A DNA stretch of 64,000 nt from Gymnogyps californianus (GCF_018139145.2 NC_059476.1:11897001-11961000), one strand, 5' to 3'; positions 11,286-51,122 are shown, counted from the stretch's first letter. Translations and numbers: made by a program. The notes: generated from the letters alone by a model not told the origin.

Positions 11286-14200
11286 AATGCTAATCATTTG
11301 CTTCACTCTGCATTGCCTGTCAGTCTCAGGCTGGAGCGCTGCAGCAGCCACCAGCATGCAGTCAGTGAGCATCAGGCATTGCTGAAGTGGAGGATTTTCG
11401 TTTCCATTTTGACCTCATGCTGGTCCAAACAGGAATCTGAGCTCAGCCCAGGACCTGACAAAAAGCCGCAAACTCCGAACAGCGCCTGGCCCTTGCAGGC
11501 AGGAGCTTTCTGGAAAGCAGGGGTATTTGGGGGAAGGGATTTAAACAGCTGTGTTGACAACACAGACAATAGGGATCTGATTCAAGCTGAGGGGGGCTAC
11601 GTGAAAGGCGGCACGAAGCTGAAATTAAAGCAACAGTGAAGAGCAATGAGAGGGAAGAAAGGAAGATCACTTGGGCTGAAATGCTCCCAGTTTGGAAGCA
11701 GCCGCAGCCACGTGTCCCAGGAGGTGCCTGGCTGGCACCAGCCTCCTCTGCATCCCAGAGAGGGCTTTATACTTTTCAATGCACTCTGCCAGAGGTGCAG
11801 GGGCTTTCTGGGGCAGAGAGATTGAGTGTGAACATTAATCCGGAGGATTACCAAGGCAGCGCTTTTGTGAAGCACTGCAGCTAGAAAGAGATGAGGTTAT
11901 CTTCTTTAGTTGGGCCTGCAGAGCTGATGTTTAACCACAATGTTATTTTTATTTGACTCTCTAACACAACAGTAGGTAGTGATGCCTGTAGCTTGCTGCA
12001 GTCCAATGCCTCCTTTTCCAAACAGAGGAGACTCTGTGCACTGCTGGCAACTCCTGTGATTTTATCACAACTTTTATGCATTGGGGAATATATCCTAAAA
12101 TCCCAGCTGCGTGAAACAAGGGAATTGCAATTTTCATTTATAAACAAAGTATGTCCCTAGCCCTCAAGGTTGTGGATGAAAGATTTGAAAACATGAAACT
12201 AGTGCAACCTAAACGCTCAAAAACCTGGGAGGTGACTAAAGAGATCCTGAAGTTTGCAGGCTAATAATCAAAAAAAGTTAGGAAAAGAAATAGTTGGCAA
12301 ACAACTTCTTTGGAAACGGGGCAGGGCTTGGGCTGACTCCTGGCTTTTTGGGACTTGGGGTTGCCAATATGCCTTTGAACTTTGCAGCCATTCATAAATC
12401 CTTACATAACAACAGCAGCCGCAACACACTGGAGCTCTAGAAATGCTGACATGAAGAAAGCGGTGGGAAAAGATTATTTTAGCAACCTATGACAACTTAC
12501 CTTAAAGCACTAATCTTTAAAGATGGAAGACATGGAGCCTCAGCAACCCAAATCCCCTTAGAAAGGAGCATCTTTTTGCTCCAGGAACTCATTTTGCACT
12601 GTAGTAAACCTCTTGTAGGTAAAGAGGAATTCAAAGGCTCCACAAGATCATAGAAGGGCATTGAAAGAGGTTGAATACATGTCTTGGTCCCTTGCATGGC
12701 AGGAAAATGATTCTTCTTCATTTCAGTGGGTGGTCTTTGCTGAAAGCCTCCAGGACGAAATAAGAGCAGATGTGAGCTTCAAAAACCTTGTAAGCACCGC
12801 TCTGCTTTATACTGTCTGCATCTTCAGGCATGTTCACACAATCACAAGCAATCAGGATACCACAGCGGCGCTAGTCATTGTGTATCAGCTGACCCACACT
12901 AACTCCGGGTGCACACACCTCCCCTCGTCCTTCTGAGCTAACATCCACTCGCTTAGACCACCTGCATGGTGGTTTAAGCAAACATAATTTACTTCCCACT
13001 TTGCTTGGCTGACAAGAAGTAATTCATGAAAGTGAGTTCATGCCATTCCTTGCCACGGTGTGAACATGCCCTGAGTGCAGAGAGATGGAGCAGCTCCCAG
13101 GGGGAACGTACCCAAATCGTAATTCTGACAGGTTTCTTTCACTTCAGTTTTTTTTCTCATTTCACCGGGCTGGCATTGCCCAGCGCTTTCTCACACTGCT
13201 AGGCACTGCTTGCAGCTGATGCTGTTTTAAACAGGCACTTAACTTACCTTCAGGCTCAAGTAGCCCTCAATTCAACCAGGCTCTCACCACTGGTTTTGGA
13301 ATCAGACCCCACGGAGGGGGTTTGGGAAGAGACATGCCGATGGCTGAACAGCAGCAGCTCGTGAATCAGCATCTGCCTTTGCAGGAAGAGAAAAGCAGAG
13401 GAGCAGGTAACACATAGCTTACGAACATGCAGTCATAGGGACATCAACGTGCTGGTGGGAAATACCCATGAACACAGTCCTACCAATTTATTTCAGAGCT
13501 CTTGGGTCCATTTCATACACAGCCTGGCATCAGTCACGCAAGGCACTGCCAGGTCTCCGTGTGCCCCTGCGGCAGCTGGGCTTCCTTCTGTGCCTGGCAC
13601 AGGAGGTGAACGTCCAATGGCAAATCCCTACCCTGGCACACTAAAATACCCCTTGTCCCCCACCCTCACCCCCAACCAGGCTAATTTCTGAGAGAAAAGG
13701 AAGGACAAGGCTTCTGGGATCATTTACAGCATCCTGGCTACCTTGCTGATCTCTTGGCAGACTAATATCTAGCATATCCTGCCTGAGTTAACCTTTCCCA
13801 ATTACAATCAGATGGAAATAGGCACTGGAATAGCCCAGCTGGAGCGATGCTGATCCCCATTAGCATCAGGACAGACCTGGGCTGCTCTTCCTGTTGGTCT
13901 CAGTGCACGTACTTTTTACTCAGCGAAATCTGCTATGAGCATGCCTGTTTAAGGTCTGCCTTGTTTCCAGAGACCCTGCACTTTGTGGCAAGAGCACCTT
14001 GGGGAACACCGATACCAGTCCCTGTGTATGTGTCAGTGCAGCCAGTGGCTCAGCAAGCTCGCCACCACAGCTCATACCTAGAGATAGAGTGTTACGGGAA
14101 GTAATAGTGAACAGGGTAAATAAAGAGGTTAGAAACTCAAATTGGACACACACCAAAACAATATTACTTGTGATTGTAATGTTGGCGAAGTACGTCCGAT

Positions 14201-17200
14201 TGCCAGTTACTTAATGCTAAAGTCCATGCAAGGCAGCACAAGTCTTGCTCGTGCACACACATGCATGCATGCACGCTACCCTCCAACGTGCCCATGTCTT
14301 GGGAGCCGGGACCTCTACAAAGCACTAATAGCACTGCTGTGAAACCAGTTTTAACATCTCAGCAGTGATACAAACAGGCAAATTTTTTCTAGTTTCCCCA
14401 CCACAGGTGTGCAAAACAACAGTGTGCCTACGCCCCCTGAGCTCAAGGTGAAAGTTTGCTGCCAAGAACACGTTGCTATCTGCCAAAGATAAACTAGCTG
14501 CAATGCAAACACAGCCCAGCTGGAGAAGAAACCCACAAACAAAACAGGCTTCCTGTGTCCTCTAAAGACACCAAGACCGTGTTTAAGAAAGGTGGAACTA
14601 ATATGCATGTCCTCAAACAAGGCTCAGGAATAAGGGGAGGACAGCTTATAAACAGGAACCTTTGTTTCTAAGGCACCGGGAAGAAATCAGGCTGGAAAAG
14701 TTGCCTCCTGACCCAGGGCTGCGCTGCTGATACTTACTGTCTTACCTTCAGGAATATTGGCCAAGGCTCTGCCTGGCAATTATTTAAATGTTTAATAGGC
14801 TGGATTCAGCCTGCCCTACGCAGCTTTCTAGTTCACAAAAACCTTTTGGACATGCCCACTCATTCAGATCTGACCCAGTTAATTAAAAATTGACGTATGC
14901 TCCTATTTCAGTTTAAATGAAGCTACTTGAGGTGGCTGAACGCTGCTTCCAACAGACGGCCCTTTAAACCAGAATAAGCCCGATGTGAACTGAAAGGAGA
15001 GAGCTCACTGGCTTTAATCACCTTGGGTATCTGATTAGAAATCTCACCCTGCAGTAGGCCGATGCAATTGTGTGCAGATGAGCCCCGAGAAAACCATCTT
15101 CACAGTGTGGAAGATGGATCCTGGTGGCCCCACCACTCCCTTGCCTGCTCCCAAGCCCCCGGGACGCCCGGCAGGGCCCTCCTGAGCCTCGTGTTGGCAG
15201 TAAAAGGGGACAGCTGGGAAGGAAAAGATGGAAACTACCTCTTCTTCTTTCATTTCAGCATCTGGGGAGTCGTATTTCCATGGTGCTGTGAATGTATTAG
15301 GTTACTACGAGACAGTGTGTTTCATAAAGATTGGGGCCAGATTGCCAACACTGTAACACACTGTAGCTCTGCTGAAGGCAAGTAAAGGGGAGGTGTGACA
15401 TGCCAGGGGAGGTGGAAGGGATTCCTGGCCACCAGGTCAGTAAGGCCAGCTCAGGCCCTGCAATGAGAAGGCTGATCCTTATGGATATTTCTTTCGTGCA
15501 AGGGAAAAGGAGATTTTTTGTTTCACTGCTGCATTACCCAGTTCCACTAAGATGTTGTCAGGAGAATCCCTGGTCCTTGTCCAGTCCCCCTCTTCTCCAC
15601 AACGGGGGGAACTTTTCCTCCACAAATACATACCGCATACTCTCATGGCTTCACATTGCGGAATTGCATCAGGCAAGCCAAGCACATGAGGAGTGCCCAA
15701 CATATTGACATAGATAAGCGGAGATTGGCGGAGTTGGATGTATAAAAGTAAGCAAAGGCAAACCTGTTCTCTCGGGCTGCCCTCGCTGCCGCTTGCACAA
15801 AGAGGGCACAGTCCCAGGCTGCATCAGCGCTGGAAAGCAGGTGGAAGGAGGCTGCTTCGTGCGGCGCCGGTGCATGCTGCAGCAAGCTGCCGATCAGCCC
15901 GGCCCCGCTTGCGTCAGGGCAGCGCGTCCACCGGCTGAGCCCCACAGTGGCCTGATCCAGAGCAGGCAGCACCGTCCCCGGCTCCGTGCACACCCCTGTC
16001 CTCCCTCCTGGTCAGCTTCCCAGGGAGGGCTCCTGTTTTCGGACAGCCTTGACCTGGTCTGCTCTGCCGGACAGGCAGAACGGCCGGGCTACAGCCTGGC
16101 TGTCCAAGTGAGGTCGGTCACAGCCTTGTGTCAAAAGGCCAAGCTGGTATTTGGGTGAGGGCTAGTGTTCACTTGTGAAGTCTTTCACACCCGAATTCCC
16201 CTTTCCACCAAGAAAATGAAGTGTGACAAAATCTGGACTGGAAACTCATTACGTTTTGAACACCACAAATTGGATTTTTTTGTACGGATATATGATGCCA
16301 AGTTAACACTTACAAAATCGATTTGCCCGATTTCTAGAGCGAGACAGATTCATAGCTGTGATGAGATGGTATCAAAATCACACGTACGAAGGTTTCAGTA
16401 CGTCCAGGACAGAAGAACCGAAACCATTTGTGCTTAAAATACATTACATATGTGCCTCAGCTGCAAAACAGTTACTTAAAAGATGCTAAAGCACTCATTT
16501 AATGAACTGAGGAGTCAGAAAACCCGAGTGCCGGTCTTTTTGCCCATGACCCATTTCCCCAGCCATTCAGCAGGGCAGACAGACCCACTTCCCTCCCTCA
16601 GCGGGTGGTGGGAGACATAGCTTGTTCTTTGATGGTGCCCCATGCCCTGCCTTGCACATGGACTGGACATTGCCTTGTCTCAGTTTTCCTCCTAGTGTTT
16701 CTGCTGAGTGAATTCATCAAAGCTGGAGGTGAAGTTTCCCCTCGGCTTTTGTCCTCATTGCATTCTTTAAATATTTAGTACAAGCATGTCTTTACGTCAC
16801 CCTGACTGAGGTTGAGTATTTTCTCCCAGGAGCTCCGGTTGCTGGCGACGGAGGTGAGGCCGGGGAGTGGGAAAGGTCCCTGTGGAGCTGGGAGGGCACT
16901 GGGGAGGACAGTCTGCTGAAAAGAAGAAAAATCAGCAAAGGCAGAGGGAGAGCGCAAGGGAAACAGGCAAAGAGGGGGACATAGGTTGAGATGAGGTGGA
17001 GAAGGTGCTTGGCTGGGGACGATTTTATGTGGTGCTTTCAGAAGGATGAGAAGACAACCTGGATGGAGACAGAGAAAAGCCAGTGGGGACAGACAGTTTG
17101 CCCAGTTCATTCAGAAATAAAGAGAAAAAGTGAAGTGAGGACATATCTAGAGGGACAGGAGTGGGTAATAACAATTAATAATAATTACAGAGTGAACCAC

Positions 17201-17350
17201 TGAGATGTGTTTACTTCAACTTCAGCACCAGACGATGGCAATCACTCGCAATCTGTACAGCAGGAGCTACCTGGTAAGAATCACAACTTCTAGAAATTAT
17301 ATTTAAAAGCAAACATTTTGGCCTCCTGCTTCCTTCTTACTCCCCAAATT
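11286..17350. other. Intergenic between the RBM20 3' end and the PDCD4 promoter
   Basis: No supportable gene. A weak MIR-like trace may lie at about 16500-16700 (aggagtcagaaaaccc, then tctcagttttcctcc). A short CATG-type repeat lies near 14260-14275. A GC-rich stretch (15.78-16.1 kb) has open frames but no recognisable protein. Confidence 0.5.
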
Positions 17351-17439
17351 ATCTTTTATTCATTGTGATTTTTAATAGATCCCCTGGGAAGCTAGAAGCA
17401 TGTGGTTGCTGGGACAATTGCCCACCAATGTATATGCTT

Positions 17440-20400
17440 TATAATTCTCTTTATTAAAATCTTTCTTTTTAAGAAACACAAATTGAAACACTTTGCAGTC
17501 AGTTACACAGATCAGTTAATATTGGTGACAGTTCCTACATAATTAAACAAGTACTAACAAATTCCAACTGTTTACAAGCCAAAACTTAAATTAACAAGAT
17601 TATATAAGCTCAATAAATAGTACATCTGGTCCAGTTCAAGTATAATTCAACAAATCACAGCCTTAATCCTTAGAGAATAGAAAAACCCTGAATATAACCA
17701 GCCTAACACTAATTTAGTGTTAAAGCCAATATGAAACTTTGTCTAATCTTATGGGGCAAATGTTTAATTCTTTTATTTTTTACTTCAAAGAAAGTAAGTT
17801 GCAGATTGACATTAAAGACTATTTGAGATCAATACAGATTTCACAAAGATGAAAAACATAGTCCCTATTAAAAAAGTGCAATCTTTGGTTGAGATGTGTT
17901 GAAATGGTTTGTATATATATTAAGGAAGCTCCTTTTTAAATATCAATATTTGTTTGGCTAGACCTGAGCCTGCTTTGTGCTATATATATATATATATATG
18001 TATTAATAAACAGCGTGGATTATAGTGATGCTGAATTATGCCAACTAAAAAAAAGTCAAGATTTTAAATATAATAAACCAAAAGAAACAACACATTTTTA
18101 CACAAGCTGAGAAAGGTAAGCGGCTGCCTACAGTGGCCACCTTCCTCAGCAGAATAGGTAGTAGAGAGAAGTCGAGGAGTTGAGTGCCTGCCAGCATTGC
18201 ATGACGGCCTGTTGGAGAGGGAAGGAGATTATCTCTGAGTTCTCAAAGTGCATCAGGCTGAAAACTGATCATAGGGATCATTAGGAGCTAGTTGAGACTT
18301 GGGATTGCTTTTAACTGCTTTCAAATGTTGAGTTTTAGGGGGAGAAAGGACCTTTTGAGAAGGGGAACTGCCCGTTTGGCCGCACCCAGGATTTTGCAGA
18401 TTGCTGTTGTGTCAGGACAGAGCCCAAAAGGAGGGGGTGTCCAAACCACCTCTACAAATGTCTGGGTCTGATCACGTCTGCGGGGCTGGGCGCTGCACCT
18501 GCATCACTCACCCGAGTCATCTACCTCCAGAAGAGGAAACTACATAGGGCAGAGATGCCATCTGGAGCCTCCTCCTTCCTCAGTGGCAAGCAAGGGCCTG
18601 CACCCATGACCCAAACAAGGTATCTGGAGCCAGGACAGTTCCTGGTGAGCCTCGGTCAAGACTCCAGCTTTTGGAGCCCTAATGGAGACCGAAACTTAAG
18701 TGATCAGGGACTGAAGGATACCAAGGCCCACTCTCTCAAGAAGGGATTTTGCGTGTCTAATGCAACTGGCCAGGAAAAAAAAGGAGGTTAAATATGCAAG
18801 CTGTGAACAATGGGAGGGAACCTGGTACAGAACCAGAGGAGGGGGAAAGTAGTTTGAATCATCTCCTGTAAATCCAAAAATAAGCCCCTGGGTAAACACT
18901 CATTTTAATTATTCTGCTGCTGCCAGTCAAAATCTCATGGTTACTTACTGCTTTCCCTGCCTGCCTGTATCCACCTGTTGTCTGTTTTCAGAAAGTCTGA
19001 TTTAAAGCTCTTTGGCCTGGGAAAGTCTTTGTTGTGGATTTGTGCCATGCCTATAATAAAGGCAGTGGACCTGTAGCTTCTACTGCAATACAAATAAAGA
19101 ATAATAACAGTGATACTTTTCTCATTTGAGGTTACCTGGGGATAAAGTTGCTGGAGGCATATGACTTTGATATACAGTCAGCTATGTCTCACATCCAATT
19201 AAGCTTAACCACATGGTCTAACAAGCTCCCATTAGGCTGGTGAGAGCCCCAGTTTGATAGCAGGGTTAGCTTCAAAGATTTGATGCTTGCATTTGTAGCG
19301 ATTTCCTTCTCTTGTGCTCAGATTGTGCTGAAGGGCATGAAGGGAACTTCATATTCAGAGGATACATGACCAGCTTGAGAGCTGTGCTTTAGAAGACAAT
19401 TGCACAATCTTTACTGCCATTTTCGTAATCTTACAGCTTGCAATACAAGCTCTTGCCCTAACAGCCCTGTGCTCAAATTTCACTGCAATGTGAAAAACGA
19501 ACAGTCAAAGAAAAACCCAACCCTTGAAGGAAAAATACCTGGTTTGCAATATTATTATTTTTTTTCCATAGGGAAAAACAAAAAAAAAAGCTGTTTTAAA
19601 TGACAGATAGACCCAAGTCTTAACATACTTCAGGTCTGGACAAACGAGGATTTAGGCTGTAATGTTTTTCATTTCCCCTTGTCTTTTGGATAGGCCACGT
19701 CTGAATCTGGGATGCAAAGAATCCCTCAACTTGCAAGAAGCAGGAATTCCAAATATGAAATCTGAACCTACCTCTGGTAAAAACGAGTGGAAAGCACAGG
19801 CCATGAAATGGAACAGGGCTTCAGGCAACACCACCAAGCACCTCTGAGACACACTGCCTGGCTACAGGGTACTTCAGAGAACGAGCATGGCTGCTGGCAC
19901 AAGACATAATGGAACGAATACTTTGGTGGAAGCAGTTTTGGCAATTTAGCCACTTTGCAATATTTTGTGACATCCATGTCATTCTTAGGGATGGCTAGAA
20001 CCTTCTGGGAAACTATTTCCTCTGCACAACATCTAAACAGGACATCCAGCACCAGCAATTTTTATAGCACATACTGTGACGAATATTAGAGTCAGGCAAA
20101 GAATGGAAATATGTCTGCAAATCCCCATCTGTCTAGATTGCGTGGGGCATTTTATAAAAGCATAACTCCGGGATCAATTCTGGCAATGGTTTGCATACGT
20201 ATTCACTTTACTACACAAAGCCCTATTGAAATGAACCAGAAACTTGTACAGTGCATTTCAAAGGGACTTTGCAAAATACTAAGCAACAACTGTGCAGAAA
20301 CAATAGCTCATAATAATGCCAGAGCTGCTGGTGCATCCTGTGTTCTCAGTGCAGCACTCTGTGAGCCATCAGTTGTTGTATTTGCCTTAAAAAATTCAGG

Positions 20401-21397
20401 GAAATAAAATACAAAAACAATATTAAAAGTCTGGCATCTTTCCATGAAAACCAGGAAAATTCAACATTGCCAAGCTGAGGAAAAGCAAGCTTGAAAGAAA
20501 ACAAAGACCCCAAAAGCAAGGATCTTGAATAAAATGTCTAAAAGAGACATGGTCCGAACATGTGGCACTTTAAAAAGCCTCTTGTGAGAGTTTCAAGTCT
20601 GTAAGACTCAAAGTCGGCACCCTTTAGAATTATCAAAAAGAAGAGTTTCAAATGCAACGGTACCTGGAGAACATCCTGATCACACCATGGAAAATGCTGA
20701 AAACCAGAGCAGGTTAGCTGTCAGCACGTGTATTCGAATTGCTCTCGCTGTGCTGGGTTCAGGCTATAAGGTCCCTGGGACAGACTGTGGCTCCCTCTGC
20801 ATTTGTACAACACAGTCAGTGTACAGTCAGTGCTTAACAACATAAACATTTTGTCATTTCACCAAGCTCTAAGACACATGGAGGTGGATGCTGATGGGGT
20901 TTATATTATGCCATCTACTGACTAGTTTTAGCACAATGGCTTCAGATGTCCTATGCAAATCCTACTTCTCACTGGGGCAATGAGTGAAATGGCTGAAGAT
21001 ATTTTAAGCAACATTAAAGCCTATTTATAGTCACATCTCCTTTCCTTCCAGCGTCCACTGGAGGATGCTGAGTGCTTCTAAATACTCTGCCTGACCTCAT
21101 GTGTCACATCAGAATTAAAACTTTAAGAATCCCTGAGAATTCTGATTTAATCTAGGAAACCACTCCCAGCACACAGAGTGTGAGAAAGAATTGCTCCACT
21201 TCTTACAGATATGCCAGCATTGCTTCACCGTGGGAAACAGTTTCAGGCATTTTGGTTTTTAATGGCACTCTGGGCATAAATGCATGGAACATGCTCTTTA
21301 TTTCCCCTCCTCTGTACAGTGCAAACAGTTACATCATAGAAATAAAAAAAATAAAGTATCAGCATTCACTCATTATAGCTCTTCCAGTTCATCCGCA
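17440..21397 (-). other. RBM20: RBM20 3' UTR (probable extent)
   Basis: Non-coding sequence follows the stop codon on the minus strand. A minus-strand AATAAA lies 96-101 nt past the stop (21302-21297). Others lie at about 17772, 17453-17448 and 17360-17355, the last two within an AT-rich stretch (17.4-18.1 kb) with no ORF. Human RBM20 has a long 3' UTR of about 3.5 kb (recalled), so a distal end near 17.4 kb would give a similar length. The region contains a MIR-like fragment near 21.7 kb only beyond the stop, in intron 13, so the UTR itself shows no clear repeat apart from a (TA)n tract. The end point is an inference. Confidence 0.45.
17981..17999. repeat. (TA)n microsatellite in the RBM20 3' UTR region
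   Basis: About nine and a half TA units in an AT-rich stretch. Read directly. Confidence 0.9.
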
Positions 21398-46042
<24,645 letters not shown>

Positions 46043-49000
46043 CTGCAAAGGATCAGGATCTGGGTTAGCCAAATTTGCCCGACGTCTACCTGCGCTCACC
46101 TCCCGCTAAAGCCTGGCATGGGATACACACAGCTGCTTCTGGAGATTTAGCTTATCTAAACCCAGGGAAAGCAAGGTGGCGATTGACAATGTACCATAAC
46201 CTGTTGTTTTCCCTTCAATATCTGCTGCCGCATCCCTTTCAATCAAAAAGTTACTACAGAGACAACTATGCCAAAGATCTCTCTTTAAAACTTCCATTGC
46301 ATCCCTCTGGATCAGGCCTTCAGCTCATTTTAAGTACCCCTGGGACTCACATCTCTAATGCAGACCAGAACAGTGGCAACACAAGCCTCAAATCTACGTT
46401 TTTTCTCTCTTTTCTGCATTTTATGCAACCTCCTGCCTCCCTGCTGAGACATCGCTGCTCCCGACTGATTTTGTGACACTACCATTACTCCCTTTTCCCA
46501 CAGAGCAGGGGGATATGAAGAAAAGGACATCAAATGGGACTGTAAAGCCAGCCCTGTAAGTACTTCGCACCTAGCACATCTGGCTGCATAAAGCAAGATG
46601 AAATACACCACATGTATTTATTTTAATTGTTTACAGTTCTCATTTAATTAATCTGCATGGCAGCCTGTTCTGTAACAAAGTATATAGTTTCTCTGTTGTG
46701 CAGATGCAAATATAGAGGAGGAAAAAAAGCAAATGATTTGCCAGAAGCTGGAGCAACTACGAACAAACAGTCCTGAAGAGTTTTCCCAGTTCAGCTGGAA
46801 TGTAAGGCAAAATTTCTGCAGTGCCAGCTGGTAAAAATCAAGATCTTTATACTTCTAGAAATTAGAGGTGCATTGAGTGTTCTCCTTCAAGTGTCATACG
46901 TGGGATGAATAAATGATGACTAAATTGCCTGCTTGAATTCCAGAGCTGGGAAAATAGGAGATGATATTTTCAGGGATATGGTGGTTCCTGGCTTTGGGAA
47001 GCACCTTTGGGACATTTCACCAGTTCACAGCACCATCACCAACCCTTCCTTCCCCCGCCCCATCAAACCCTGCAAACATAAAACAGGAAAAAAAAAAATC
47101 AAAATGGGTAAAGTCTAGCAAAGTTAAAAGAAGAGAAATGTTATAATGGAAAATATCAGGCAGCACTAGCTTCCAGAGAGCTGCACCCATCCTGCTTTTA
47201 CTGCCCCCCCTGCACTCTTCCAGGATGCCTCCTGCATCATCTGTGGCAGAGCCAGCCTGGTCCACATATATGTAACACCATCCCGCAGCCACGCTCCCTC
47301 TGTATGTCATGCTGCCTACGCTTGGATACCATCAGCCATTTTCATGCCCCTACCAGAAAAATGTTAGCCATCACTTTTTCCACCACCAGGAGCCTCTGCT
47401 CACGGATGGCACAGCTACTCAGTGCATTACAAATGGCTGTTCATTCTGAAAATGAGAGCAGAGAGCACTGGAATAACAGGGATGTGGTTCAAAGCTCAAT
47501 TAATTTATATTGTAAAAATGTATTGAGTTTCAGTTTAGGCCTTTCAAAGCAGCAGGAGCTATGCATCAACCACCACGCAACCCTCACTGTTAATAATTGG
47601 CCAATTTGCTAAACTGCATGGATGAAGTTGTAGTTAATGATAAATGTCTTGTCAGCATGCTACATTTGAAAACCACAAATTAGGAAAACATCTGCTTAAA
47701 TCCAAAGTATGACTAAGAGAAAATGAATGGGTTTCATATTTAATGTTTAACTTCCACTAGCAACTGCAAGGCACATCTGTCTCCCAAAATACAAAACGCC
47801 GTTTGGATAAGTGCATCATTATGTAATGACGAGACTCCCTGGCAGCACAAGCCGACACCAGTGCACTTCAGAGCTGAGGTGCCCTTTGTTTTCCGGTGTA
47901 GTTTCCATTGCTTGTTCTCCAACTTGCACTTGCAGCGCAGTTTGCTGTAAATTCGATTACGGATGAGAGTCAGGGTGCAAGTACAGTCAAAACAACATGG
48001 AGGCTCTCAGAAACCCCAACCCATGAGATCCTGAGGACCCACAAAAGCTACCGAGGAGCCCCATGGGGTGCGAGGGGCTCAGCAAGCAGAGATACCCACA
48101 CTGGCACGCACGACCCTGTGCCTGGGCTGTATTGTGCCACCAGCATCTGGAGTGTCCTGGCTTATGATGTGCTGTGTGGGACTTGCCACAGTCCTGACAA
48201 TCGTTTCATTTTATAGCTGGTTATACCTTTTGTATGCTAAGTAAGCTGTAAAACTCTTTTTAAAAGTTTTATAGAGCATGAAAATAAGAAATGCCTGGTG
48301 GTCTTAAAATAAAAAGAAAAGCCAGCAGCCAGCATATGATGTTTCCAGGCTCAGGAGCCGCAGATGACTCTTGTTCCCAGCAATCTAATTCCACCGTGCC
48401 GCAAGCCTACGCAGCGGCGTGCATATCCCGACAGCTGCAGCCGCTTCCCAACTCTGGCGGCTACCTGCTGGACACAGGCACGGGCTCCCTCCCTCCAGTG
48501 AAACCATCTCACTGGACACTGCCGCAAGCCCTGAACCTCCCTCAGCCTCCTCATATGTTGACCAGCTTTGGAGTACTGTCTCTAAGAAAACCCCCAGCCC
48601 ATAAGTAGTGCCCTGCCAGAGCTCTCCATGGCTGGGCATGCCCGGGACGCTTGCTGCTCCCCAGCTCTGCAATCATTTCTGGGCTCTGCAGCTGGGCATG
48701 GGGAAGGCAAGGGCACAGCTGCACAGCGGGCTGCCTCCGGCCAGCTCAGGCCAACAGCTTTCGGGCCCTGCTGCAGAGCGGGGCAGCACCCTGCTCTCTA
48801 CGCCTGCCACCTTCATCCCTGGATTGCAAGCCAGCAGCGAGGAGGGCTTGAGGGGCTGCAGGGAGCCTTACCTGCAGAAAAACGAATGCTGTAAGGAGAA
48901 GCTGCAGCCTCCAAGCCACTCACAGAGGGACACAATTAGTGAGGTGGTTCGCTTCCATGCACTGATAGGTTTGGGAATGGCCACGGCTCCAAAATCCAGC

Positions 49001-51084
49001 TGTCTGTTATGAATTCCCAGATGTCAGGGTGTTTCAGGTTGCATGCTCTATCCTCCCACAGCAGAAACAGAATATTTTATCATCTAATCAAGGCAAAGAA
49101 GGAAGGGCATGTTCATGGGTCAGTGGGAAAAGCAGATACGCTGATGGGAGGTTGGGAGAAGAGCTGCGTATAAAGCATCTTTTAGACCAACACCCAAATT
49201 TGAGGATTTCTGTTCTGTTACGAATACGTGGCGTAAGAGACACATGGGACCAGTGTGCACAGCTTTGAAAATTTCTTTCCTTCTTTTTGTTCTACAGTTA
49301 TAATATTTACGTATTTGATAACATCATTTTGTAAATAATCCTGCTACAGATTTACTAAACTACTGGAAACTGCAAACACAAAGTGAAGATAGCACTCAGC
49401 TAAGGCATTTTGTGGGGGCCATTCACCACTTGTACACACACACCTCCCACCCCAGCTTGTGCTTGTCCTCAGGTTACCAAAACACAGCCCCCACCTGCTC
49501 GTGGGGGGTCTCTGCCGCAAGATGATGCAAAGCACCTGAATGAAGCTCTCATTCTGCATCGAGCGCCCAGGGAATTAGCCTGCGTCAGCCAAAGTTAGCT
49601 CTATCCTGCGCAAAACATTCCCGATTATAAGGTCAGTGATGTAAAAATGTTTACAGCGATGTCCTCTTCATTTATTTATTTAACATTAGTTGTACAGCTG
49701 GGCTACATCAGCAGTCTCTTTGCACAACTAGAAAAGCCAGAAATGGTCTTTCTTTACCAAAATAAGGACAGGCAGGAGAGCTGCCGTAGAGTTTCCACAA
49801 AGAAAGCCATAAACCAGGCAAGTTTTCGCACAGCTCTGAAAGACAGGAGTTGAAGATATGCATTAACTAGTGCAATATTCACAATGCAAACACTGGCAAG
49901 GCTATATTGCTATAAATCAGTTCAGCCCATCTGCTACCGCTGTAATCCTTATTATGCTTTTAGCATCCAAGAACAGCAAGCAACACACAGTGTCGGAGGT
50001 AAAGTATCTAGATGGCTGGATTATTTGAGTAATCCTGTCTACCAGAGTGATGAAAAGGCTGAACACAAAACATGTCTATTAGAACAGACGGACAACCTGG
50101 AGCTTGATTTTCAAATGACAAAATTAAGGATTTTAAAGTGCTGCCCAGCACCTTTCAAAATTAAGAAATAAATAAAAAAATCTGAACTAAGAAAGTTATT
50201 ATCTTAGCTGCAACTATTTATTTTAGAAGTATTTATACTCACAAATATTTGAAATGCTGCATAGGTGTGAATTTGAATACTTAAAAAAAAAGACTAATTC
50301 ATAGCAGTGCAGAATTTGTTTTCTTGCATTATCCATGAATCTTGCACTTCTAAGATTTTTGCATTCCCTCCCCTATGACACATTTGCCTTTACATATAAT
50401 TACATCTACCTGTCAAAATCTTTGAAAGATAAATTTTTAATATTTTTTGTTCCAAAATGTGCACTTTTTTCCCAAGCTGTCTGTATTACTGTGTTGATTT
50501 CAGAATTAAAATGGCCAAGGATATTAAGATACCCAAGTATCCTAGATTTATGACTATTCTGCATTAGCACAGTATTAGATTTGAGACCATAATTGCAATA
50601 GCATGCTGTTTTTTCATCCATTAAAGCTGTTTCTCAATCAATTTTTCTAACAGTTAGCAAACTTTAAATTTTTAATTCAGGACTCTTGAATACATCAAAG
50701 AGAAGTATTTCCTAATTATCCAAGCACAAAATCAATTATATTCTGTTATGCAGAAGTGTAAACATCCCTCCCCTGTAACGTATCATTTTTTCAAAACACA
50801 TGGGGCTGCCTCCTCTAAACTCATCCAAAACAATTGCCGCTGTACTAAAAGAGCAAATAAAAAAAACTTAAAAATAAACAAAACAATTGTTATAAAGATG
50901 AAGTTGGTAAGATAGTAGGGGTAAACCTAATCTTCAAATAAAAACGCACCATTTGACAGTACTTCGGTGAGATTACATGTTTGTATGTGAGGACAGAATT
51001 CGACCTCTTGAATTCAAGAGAACTGCAAAGCTGTATTTTAAACACCGGTAGAAGTAAAGACAAAGTTCAGCAATCTCAACAACA

Positions 51085-51122
51085 TATATTAATTATTATA
51101 ATAATTAATTATTATAATGATA
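51085..51122. repeat. AT-only near-palindromic repeat
   Basis: taattattataa units in direct and inverted arrangement, made only of A and T apart from the last bases. Confidence 0.75.
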
